The notes under the pieces were generated by a model. That model saw only the letters and a list, made by a program, of their open reading frames with translations, was not told the DNA's origin and made no database searches. A stretch of DNA of 6,413 bases. Source: an uncultured Clostridia bacterium. Its GTDB lineage: Bacteria > Bacillota > Clostridia > TANB77 > CAG-508. Within the stretch, counting starts at the first letter, position 1; every line of letters begins with the position of its first letter. Shown here in pieces: positions 1 to 4,869 of the stretch. The stretch lies in NCBI GenBank assembly GCA_934183045.1, contig CAKPRW010000076.1, positions 1 through 6,413 on the forward strand, in the 5' to 3' direction. The position numbers and the translations under genes are program-made.

Positions 1-83
1 GAATTTGGGGATTTGTTTAATATAGTAATAGAATAATCCAAAAAAGAATTTAAATAATCTGGATTTTTTTCTCTTGGTATCAT
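1..83 (-). CDS. N-terminus of a XerC/XerD-like tyrosine recombinase (partial, runs off the left edge)
   Basis: On the minus strand an ATG at 83 is preceded by AAGGAG (94-89) with a 5-base spacer and opens a frame that stays open to base 1. The 27 visible codons begin MIPREKNPDYLNSFLDYSIT and continue ILNKSPN. The pattern NPxYLNxFLxY...ILNxSPNT resembles the start of the N-terminal SAM-like core-binding domain of phage-integrase-family tyrosine recombinases, where a short lead precedes the helix that clamps DNA. The catalytic domain (R-H-R-Y) lies outside the window, so activity cannot be judged. The gene is divergent from queH across 175 bases. It could be a housekeeping Xer-type recombinase or the integrase of a mobile element; 27 residues do not decide. 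The start is well supported by its ribosome binding site; the family call is from pattern memory. Confidence 0.6.
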   Translation of the reverse strand, partial: MIPREKNPDYLNSFLDYSITILNKSPN

Positions 84-183
84 AATAACTCCTTAAATAT
101 AAAAAATAGCTAGATAAATTACTAACTTTGTTTTTTATGATATCACTTTTAAATGAAAAAATAAAGAGATTTCACAAAATTAA

Positions 184-222
184 TTGACATATTTGGAGTT
201 GATAAATGATAAGAAATATGAT
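184..222 (+). promoter_or_regulatory. candidate promoter for the queH-DUF3592 pair
   Basis: A perfect -35 hexamer TTGACA lies at 184-189, but the hexamer 17 bases later (TGATAA, 207-212) is a poor -10. An alternative pair is TTGGAG (193-198) with an 18-base spacer to TATGAT (217-222), which has the better -10 and the weaker -35. Either would start transcription shortly before the ribosome binding site AGAGG at 247-251. In sequence this A+T-rich such hexamers arise often, so the exact site is uncertain. Confidence 0.3.
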
Positions 223-258
223 ATAAATATAGTAAATTGATAGAAAAGAGGCATAATA

Positions 259-1314
259 ATGAAATTATTATTACACACATGTTGTGCTCCTTGTAGTGTA
301 TATTGTATAAAAAGTTTAAGAGAAGAAGGAATTGAACCTGTGGTATATTGGTTTAATCCTAATATCCATCCATATATAGAATACAAAACAAGAAGAGACA
401 CTTTAAAAGAATATACAAAAAGTATAGGTATAAATGCTATTTTTGACGAAAATTATGGATTAAGAGACTTTTGCAAAAATGTTGTTGATGATTTAGAAAA
501 TAGATGTGTTAAATATTGTTATAGAGTTCGTCTTGAACAAACTGCTAAATATGCAAAAGAAAATGGATATGATACTTTTTCTACTACTTTACTAATAAGT
601 CCATATCAAAATCATGGGGCATTAAAAAAGATTGGTGAAGAAATGGCTGAAAAATATGGATTAACATTTTTGTATAGAGATTTTAGAATAGGTTTTAGAG
701 AAGGACAAGAAGAGGCTAGACGAATAGGTCTTTATATGCAAAAATATTGTGGATGTGTGTTTTCAGAAGAGATGAGATATAATAGCCACAATACTACAAA
801 AACTAGTATTCTCAATGGCTACGAGATAGCAAGAGAACCTAGAATGCAAGTTAAAAAAATAGAAAATAAAGAAGATTATATTGATTTGCTTTTGGAGGCA
901 GATCCTTCAAAAGATATGATACATAAGTATTTGAACAATTCTGATGTATATGCTTTAAAAAAGGGAGATGAGCTAATTTCTATTGCAGTTATTTTGCACA
1001 TTGATAGGAAAACATTAGAATTAAAAAATATAGTTACAACAGAAAAATACAGAAACAAAGGTTATGCAAAAACACTTTTAAAATCATTATGTGGTAATTA
1101 TAAACAAAAATATGACAGAATGTTGGTAGGAACAACGGAGAATAACATTCCTTTCTATGTTAAGCAGGGGTTCGATAAATATGAGAAAACAATTAAGAAT
1201 TTCTTTATAGATAATTACGATGAAGAAATTAAAGATGGAGATTTAATTTGTACTGATTTAATATATTATTCAAAAGATTTAAAGAAAAAAGTAAAGATAA
1301 CTAGTAAGTTGTAA
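259..1314 (+). CDS. queH: epoxyqueuosine reductase QueH fused to a C-terminal GNAT acetyltransferase domain
   Basis: The first ~175 of 351 residues are QueH (DUF208), the non-cobalamin iron-sulfur enzyme that reduces epoxyqueuosine to queuosine at the wobble base of GUN-anticodon tRNAs. The family's conserved cysteines are present: HTCCAPC (C8, C9, C12), RCxxxCYRVRL (C83, C87) and YCGC (C164, C166). Typical stretches such as YWFNPNIHPYIEY, LLISPYQNH and FREGQEEAR also match. QueH proteins normally end soon after the YCGC-FSEE motif. Here a linker leads into a second domain (~196-345) with GNAT features: RNKGYA (265-270), the acetyl-CoA pyrophosphate loop, and PFYVKQGF (298-305), a motif-B-like segment. 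The acetyl acceptor is unknown; the fused arrangement suggests, but does not show, a link to tRNA. The start has AGAGG (247-251), 7 bases upstream. The SD of the next gene immediately follows the stop, so the two are probably co-transcribed. Confidence 0.92.
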   Translation: MKLLLHTCCAPCSVYCIKSLREEGIEPVVYWFNPNIHPYIEYKTRRDTLKEYTKSIGINAIFDENYGLRDFCKNVVDDLENRCVKYCYRVRLEQTAKYAKENGYDTFSTTLLISPYQNHGALKKIGEEMAEKYGLTFLYRDFRIGFREGQEEARRIGLYMQKYCGCVFSEEMRYNSHNTTKTSILNGYEIAREPRMQVKKIENKEDYIDLLLEADPSKDMIHKYLNNSDVYALKKGDELISIAVILHIDRKTLELKNIVTTEKYRNKGYAKTLLKSLCGNYKQKYDRMLVGTTENNIPFYVKQGFDKYEKTIKNFFIDNYDEEIKDGDLICTDLIYYSKDLKKKVKITSKL

Positions 1315-1328
1315 GGGAGATTAAAAAA

Positions 1329-1835
1329 ATGAAAATAAGTTTTTTTGCAATATTTATATTGGTAGGCTTAATACTGTTAATTTTATCATTAATATTTAAG
1401 AACAAAGATAAAAAAATGGTTGAACAATGTACTCTAACAACAAAAGGGAAAGTTATAAAGTACACATTATGGAATAATAATGGAGTACATTTTCCTATAG
1501 TAGAGTATATTGTTGACGATACTAAATATAATCAAAGACTTAAATACGGTTGGATTGCAAATAAGTCATCATCTTTTAATAGAATAAAGACTGAAGTAGA
1601 AAATGATGTTAAAGAAGAAAATTTAGTAATTAATAGTAATGTCCATATTTCTACCAATGCATTAAAAGAACATTTCCCTGTGGGGACAGTATTAGATGTT
1701 TTCTATAACCCACAGAATCCAAATAAAAGTTATGTGATGAGATTTGTAAAAAATCCAGCAGTAAAAGTTTTACTTTTTATAGGATTATTATTTATTGTTT
1801 TAGCATTTATTGGACTAGCCTTTTTACCAAAATAG
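1329..1835 (+). CDS. DUF3592-type small membrane protein
   Basis: This 168-residue protein has a hydrophobic helix at each end (about residues 4-23 and 145-166) and a mostly polar central domain of about 120 residues. The central region carries GKVIKY (40-45), PIVEYIVDDTKY (56-67) and FPVGTVLDVFYNPQNPNKSY (116-135). The YNPxNPxxSYV ending just before the second helix is the hallmark of DUF3592, a family of unknown function. The termini probably share one side of the membrane, with the beta-rich middle on the other; N-in/C-in with an extracytoplasmic domain is one possibility, but orientation is not shown by the sequence. Its SD (AAGGGAG, 1313-1319) overlaps the queH stop codon and sits 9 bases before the ATG, implying translational coupling. 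No functional link to queuosine is evident. The membrane topology is clear; the biochemical role is unknown. Confidence 0.8.
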   Translation: MKISFFAIFILVGLILLILSLIFKNKDKKMVEQCTLTTKGKVIKYTLWNNNGVHFPIVEYIVDDTKYNQRLKYGWIANKSSSFNRIKTEVENDVKEENLVINSNVHISTNALKEHFPVGTVLDVFYNPQNPNKSYVMRFVKNPAVKVLLFIGLLFIVLAFIGLAFLPK

Positions 1836-1847
1836 AAAAAATAATAT

Positions 1848-1868
1848 AACGAAATAGAAGTCGTTTTT
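1848..1868 (+). terminator. weak candidate terminator after the DUF3592 gene
   Basis: AACGA (1848-1852) pairs with TCGTT (1861-1865) around an 8-base loop and is followed by TTT, 12 bases after the stop codon. The stem is only 5 bp and the T-run is short, so this is a marginal intrinsic terminator. The longer hairpin at 1904-1938 may do the job instead. Confidence 0.25.
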
Positions 1869-1903
1869 ATGTTATAAACATTCATACAAATTACAAGTTA
1901 TTA

Positions 1904-1938
1904 AATTATTACTTAAAAGAAATATTTAAGTAATAATT
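1904..1938. repeat. perfect 14-bp inverted repeat with a 7-base loop
   Basis: AATTATTACTTAAA (1904-1917) is exactly the reverse complement of TTTAAGTAATAATT (1925-1938), separated by AGAAATA. The stem is A+T-only except for one C-G pair and is not followed by a T-run, so it is not a textbook intrinsic terminator. It lies directly upstream of the RhuM gene fragment. Possible roles are a transcription-end hairpin, a protein-binding palindrome, or the footprint of a small mobile element. The symmetry is certain; the role is not known. Confidence 0.7.
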
Positions 1939-1941
1939 CAT

Positions 1942-2165
1942 AGTAGTCAATTTAGAATATGGACAGATAAATTAATAAAAAAATATCTAATTAAAGGATA
2001 TAACTTGAATGTAGATAGATTCGAAAATAATGGTGGAGGAGTATATTTTGAAAAAGTACTAGAAAAAAATAGAGATATTTAATCATCAGGGAAAGTTTTT
2101 TTGAGAAAAATTTAGAGATTTATGTTACAAGTGTTGAATATGATGCGAGAAAGGAAGGATTTAAA
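1942..2165 (+). pseudogene. decayed internal fragment of a RhuM-family ('virulence RhuM') protein gene
   Basis: From 1942 the frame reads SSQFRIWTDKLIKKYLIKGY, then NLNVDRF, GGGVYFEKVLEKNRDI, and a TAA at 2080-2082. Translation continues past it as SSGKVFLRKI to a second stop (TAG, 2113-2115). Shifting frame within the A-run at 2106-2110 recovers RKNLEIYVTSVEYDARKEGFK up to 2165. This order matches the conserved core of RhuM-family proteins from memory: (GT)QFRIWATxxLKEYxIKGY, then YFEELLERIRDIRxSE, then (L/D)IYATSxDYD. The arginine codon after RDI has become a stop, and one base is missing from the A-run. The N-terminal half and the C-terminus are absent, and no start codon or ribosome binding site serves the fragment. 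RhuM genes are often found in genomic islands and near restriction or other defence genes, so this is probably the residue of a lost accessory segment. Intact RhuM proteins have no firmly known function. Confidence 0.75.
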
Positions 2166-3080
2166 ATGAGAATATTAATTATTGGTGCTGGTGTGCTTGG
2201 ATCAAACTTAGCACATTCTATAAAAAAAGGTAACGATGTAACTATTTTAGCAAGAAATAAAACCTATGAAAATTTAAAAAACAATGGGCTTATTATAAAA
2301 CATAAATTAGGAAAGAAAACAGTAGATCATTTTAACATAATAGATAAACTAGATGAAAATGATATTTATGATGTAATATTTATAGTTGCAAGATTTTCAT
2401 CATTAGATAGTATTGTTCCAATTGTAGAAAATAACAAAAGTAAAAATATAGTATTTGTAGGCAATAATATGTCTGTAGAAAAATATATGAATATAAAAAA
2501 TAAAAATGTATTATTTGCATTTTTTATGGCTGCAGGAAAAAAATATGATGGATATATAAACTCAATTTGTTTAAATAAAATTGAAATAGGGAGAGTTGAT
2601 GGTAAAAATATAAATGACGAATTTATAAAATCTATATTTAAAGAAACAAAAATAAAAGTAACTATAGAAAATAAAATGAATGATTATCTTAAAGCACATG
2701 CATGTGCGGTTCTTCCACTTGTATTTGCTAGTTATAAAGTAGATGGTAATTTAAAGTTACTAAAAAACGATAAAGAATACTCTCTACTAATTATGGATGC
2801 AATTATTGAAGGGTATAATGTTTTGAAAGAACTAGGATACGAGATACTTCCTAAAGGTGAATATGAAGACTGTGTTAATAAAAAGAATTTATGCGCATTT
2901 ATATATAGATTTATGTTTTCTAACTTTATAGGAAAAATATGTATATCAGATCATGCAATGAGTGCAAGAGAAGAATTTATACTTTTGGAAAATGAATTTG
3001 AACAACTAAAGAAAAAATCAAAACTTGAAACTAAAGTATATGATGAGTTAAAAGTAGAGTTGTTAAATTCTAAAGATTAG
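2166..3080 (+). CDS. ketopantoate reductase-fold (PanE/ApbA-like) NAD(P)-dependent dehydrogenase
   Basis: The N-terminus MRILIIGAGVLGSNLA is a Rossmann dinucleotide-binding motif (GxGxxG, G7-G12) in the form typical of PanE/ApbA ketopantoate reductases, and the 304-residue length fits that family. N100 (VGNNMS) matches the family's conserved asparagine segment. K176 (MNDYLKAHAC) sits where the catalytic lysine helix is expected, and SDHAMSAREE (261-270) corresponds to the C-terminal segment carrying the substrate-binding glutamate. Family members reduce a 2-oxo acid with NADPH; genuine PanE makes pantoate for coenzyme A. No pantothenate genes lie nearby and the C-terminal half is divergent, so a different substrate is likely and no panE symbol is given. 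R30 after the second strand (TILAR) suggests NADPH preference. Two AAGGA boxes (2151-2155, 2155-2159) precede the ATG; both lie inside the RhuM remnant, whose last frame is continuous with this gene. Confidence 0.8.
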   Translation: MRILIIGAGVLGSNLAHSIKKGNDVTILARNKTYENLKNNGLIIKHKLGKKTVDHFNIIDKLDENDIYDVIFIVARFSSLDSIVPIVENNKSKNIVFVGNNMSVEKYMNIKNKNVLFAFFMAAGKKYDGYINSICLNKIEIGRVDGKNINDEFIKSIFKETKIKVTIENKMNDYLKAHACAVLPLVFASYKVDGNLKLLKNDKEYSLLIMDAIIEGYNVLKELGYEILPKGEYEDCVNKKNLCAFIYRFMFSNFIGKICISDHAMSAREEFILLENEFEQLKKKSKLETKVYDELKVELLNSKD

Positions 3081-3245
3081 TTTATTAAAATAAATAGAAA
3101 TGATTTATAAAATTTGAAAAGAAAAAATAAAATATTATTGTTAACTAATGCTAATCCATAACAGATATTTAATGGCAGTAGAAATGGAGTGGAAGACCTG
3201 AAATATAATATAAATTTAATTGGATACTGGAAAGGAGATAATTAA

Positions 3246-4151
3246 GTGGATAAGAAAATGTTTGCAGTAAAATCAGAGTGTGATGGGTTAGATTTAGACA
3301 TAACTGTGATTGAACCAGAAAATGAAATAAAAGGAATTGTTCAAATATCACATGGTATGGCAGAGCATAAAGAACGTTATTATAAATTTATGGAATATTT
3401 AGCCAAGAATGGATATATCACGGTAATAAATGACCATAGAGGACATGGAAATAGCGTGAAAAATAATGAGGATTTGGGCTATTTTTATGATAATAGTGCC
3501 GAGTATATAGTAGAAGATTTACACCAAATAACAAAGTTAATAAAAGAACAATATCCTAATAAACCCGTTGTATTATTTGGACACAGTATGGGATCAATGG
3601 TAGTTAGAAAATATATAAAAAAATATGATGATGAGATAGATAAGCTAATTGTTTGTGGCTCACCAAGTAAAAATAAATATGCAAAGGTAGGGCTAAATGT
3701 TGCAAAACTAGTGGAAAAACTAAAGGGAGAAAAATATAGGAGTAAATTCATCCAAAAACTTGCTTTTGGAAATTATAGTTCAAAGAAAGAAAAATCTGAA
3801 AATTCATGGATTTGTTATAATGAAGAAACTGTAGACAATTATGATGAAGATGAATTATGTGGTTTTATATTTACTGCAAATGGTTTCCAAAACTTATTTG
3901 GCTTAATGATAGATATTTATGACAAAAATGATTGGAAATTAAATAATAAAAATCTACCGATATTATTCATTGCAGGAAGTAATGATCCAGTTATAATAAG
4001 TAAAGAAAAATGGCTAGAAAGCCAGGAATTTTTAAAAAACTTAGGTTACAAGAAGATACAAAATAAATTATATGATGGAATGAGGCATGAAATATTAAAT
4101 GAAAAAGAAAGTAATCTTGTATATAAAGATATATTAGATTTTATAAGATAA
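3246..4151 (+). CDS. alpha/beta hydrolase, monoacylglycerol lipase / lysophospholipase-like (Hydrolase_4)
   Basis: This 301-residue serine hydrolase is expected in the cytoplasm, as no signal peptide is seen. The full catalytic set is visible: nucleophile S114 in GHSMGS (112-117), acid D247 in AGSNDPV, and H281 in GMRHEILNE. The oxyanion-side motif HGMAEHKERY (36-45) and DHRGHGNS (63-70) are characteristic of the monoglyceride-lipase/lysophospholipase branch. Substrates are probably mono-acyl glycerol lipids or lysophospholipids, releasing free fatty acids; the exact ester is not readable from sequence. The GTG start at 3246 is chosen because AAAGGAGA (3231-3238) lies 7 bases upstream; the next ATG (3258) would be too far from it. 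A TetR regulator follows after 10 bases and an oleate hydratase after that, which supports a role in fatty-acid handling. A TATAAT at 3204-3209 upstream lacks a convincing -35. Confidence 0.88.
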   Translation: MDKKMFAVKSECDGLDLDITVIEPENEIKGIVQISHGMAEHKERYYKFMEYLAKNGYITVINDHRGHGNSVKNNEDLGYFYDNSAEYIVEDLHQITKLIKEQYPNKPVVLFGHSMGSMVVRKYIKKYDDEIDKLIVCGSPSKNKYAKVGLNVAKLVEKLKGEKYRSKFIQKLAFGNYSSKKEKSENSWICYNEETVDNYDEDELCGFIFTANGFQNLFGLMIDIYDKNDWKLNNKNLPILFIAGSNDPVIISKEKWLESQEFLKNLGYKKIQNKLYDGMRHEILNEKESNLVYKDILDFIR

Positions 4152-4161
4152 GAGGTACAAT

Positions 4162-4731
4162 ATGTCAGATATTACAAAAAAAGCACTAGCAATGTCTTTA
4201 AAAAAATTACTATCACAAAAAGAATTAACTAAAATAGCCATTAAAGATATAACAGATGACTGTGGAGTAAAAAGGCAAACTTTTTATTATCACTTTGCTG
4301 ATGTATATGATTTGATTGAATGGATATATACTAACGAAGTTATTAAACCTATTATTAAGGATAAAGACACATATGAAAAATGGCAGGAAGGGTTTCTTAG
4401 CATTTTTAACTATGTGCTAGAGAATAAGAATTTTGTAAAAAACACCTATAATTCAATTAGTAGAAAGCATGTGAATAAATTTATATATGAGCAAACTGAT
4501 AAATTGTTGAAGAATGTAATTGATGAAGAAGAGGAAAAAGAAAATATAAAAGTTCAAGATATAGATAAGGATTTTATAGCTACATTCTATAGATATTCTT
4601 TTGTGGGAATAATTCAAAATTGGATAGAAGAAGGAATGAAAGAAGATCCAGAGGAAATAATAGAAAAGTTAAGAAAAATTTTAGATGGAAGTTTTAAAAA
4701 AGCTTTGTATAATTTAAGAAATAATATGTAG
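4162..4731 (+). CDS. TetR/AcrR-family transcriptional regulator, probable local regulator of the lipid genes
   Basis: The 189-residue protein starts with a TetR-type DNA-binding domain. Its helix-turn-helix spans about residues 23-45 (TKIAIKDITDDCGVKRQTFY followed by YHF), with the family's signature TFYYHF at the end of the recognition helix and a DLIEWIY helix after it. The C-terminal ~130 residues are helical and resemble the regulator group related to DhaS (TetR_C_8-like), including a YRYSFVGIIQNWIEEGM segment (143-159) typical of that ligand/dimer domain. An acidic patch EEEEKE lies near 122-127. The SD AAGAGG (4150-4155) overlaps the stop of the hydrolase gene, so the pair is co-translated. 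TetR proteins of this type usually repress a neighbouring gene until a ligand binds; the palindrome in the ohyA promoter is the obvious target. A fatty acid or acyl-CoA as ligand is an inference from context only. Confidence 0.9.
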   Translation: MSDITKKALAMSLKKLLSQKELTKIAIKDITDDCGVKRQTFYYHFADVYDLIEWIYTNEVIKPIIKDKDTYEKWQEGFLSIFNYVLENKNFVKNTYNSISRKHVNKFIYEQTDKLLKNVIDEEEEKENIKVQDIDKDFIATFYRYSFVGIIQNWIEEGMKEDPEEIIEKLRKILDGSFKKALYNLRNNM

Positions 4732-4756
4732 AATATTTACGAGCTGTTTAATAATT

Positions 4757-4797
4757 TTTGACAATTATATAAATTTGTAAAAAAATTTGACATTATA
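4757..4797. repeat. imperfect direct repeat TTTGACA(A)TTATA upstream of ohyA
   Basis: TTTGACAATTATA (4757-4769) and TTTGACATTATA (4786-4797) differ by one base insertion and start 29 bases apart. Each contains a perfect TTGACA, but neither has a good -10 at 16-18 bases. They may be alternative promoter elements or binding sites of a regulator on one face of the helix. The repeat is plainly visible; the function is unknown. Confidence 0.5.
4771..4789. promoter_or_regulatory. two AAATTTG half-sites, candidate accessory operator
   Basis: AAATTTG occurs at 4771-4777 and again at 4783-4789, 12 bases apart. The same heptamer forms each arm of the perfect palindrome at 4814-4827. The first copy is followed by TAAA, giving a partial match to the full palindrome. 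The heptamer is not rare in such A+T-rich DNA, so the clustering, rather than any single copy, is the evidence. Confidence 0.35.
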
Positions 4798-4810
4798 AAA
4801 AAACTGATTA

Positions 4811-4840
4811 TTGAAATTTGCAAATTTTTATTTTTATAAT
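4811..4840 (+). promoter_or_regulatory. ohyA promoter (TTGAAA - 18 - TATAAT)
   Basis: The -35 TTGAAA (4811-4816, five of six consensus bases) and a perfect -10 TATAAT (4835-4840) are separated by 18 bases. Transcription would begin near 4847, leaving a leader of about 23 bases. This is the best sigma-70/sigma-A promoter in the window. The gap separates ohyA from the upstream tetR, so ohyA probably has its own transcript even if read-through also occurs. A further short symmetry, TAATAA-A-TTATTA (4837-4849), overlaps the -10 and start point. Confidence 0.65.
4814..4827. promoter_or_regulatory. perfect 14-bp palindrome in the ohyA promoter spacer, candidate TetR operator
   Basis: AAATTTGCAAATTT is identical to its reverse complement. 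It overlaps the end of the -35 and fills most of the -35/-10 spacer, where a bound dimer would block RNA polymerase. Size and placement fit TetR-family operators, and a tetR gene ends 82 bases upstream. Assigning it to that regulator is inference. Confidence 0.55.
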
Positions 4841-4854
4841 AAATTATTAAAACT

Positions 4855-4862
4855 AAGGAGGT
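4855..4862 (+). promoter_or_regulatory. near-perfect Shine-Dalgarno of ohyA
   Basis: AAGGAGGT lies 7 bases before the ATG at 4870. It is the strongest ribosome binding site in the window and fixes the start of ohyA; it also suggests high expression when the promoter is open. Confidence 0.85.
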
Positions 4863-4869
4863 AAAATTT

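Noticed and set aside
180..401. Antisense open frame of 73 codons over the queH start
   Set aside because: It overlaps a strongly supported gene, shows no recognisable motif and no good ribosome binding site; long antisense frames are common opposite A+T-rich genes.
3110..3116. AAATTTG heptamer between the reductase and hydrolase genes, as an operator copy
   Set aside because: A single copy without a palindrome partner; such a heptamer is expected by chance every few kilobases in this base composition.
3204..3209. Perfect TATAAT upstream of the hydrolase as a promoter
   Set aside because: No acceptable -35 hexamer at 16-19 bases upstream, and TATAAT is frequent by chance in this A+T-rich gap.
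3162..3245. Open 27-codon stretch ending at a TAA right before the hydrolase GTG
   Set aside because: It has no start codon and an in-frame TAA at 3159, and reads like a possible C-terminal scrap (ending IGYWKGDN), but I could not match it to a family; it is too short to call a pseudogene.
3169..3751. Two antisense open frames opposite the alpha/beta hydrolase
   Set aside because: The plus-strand hydrolase has its full catalytic triad and conserved motifs here; the antisense products are low-complexity hydrophobic/serine-rich strings without signals.
4732..4760. Terminator after the tetR gene
   Set aside because: No stable stem precedes the short T-run at 4755-4759, so read-through from tetR into ohyA cannot be excluded.
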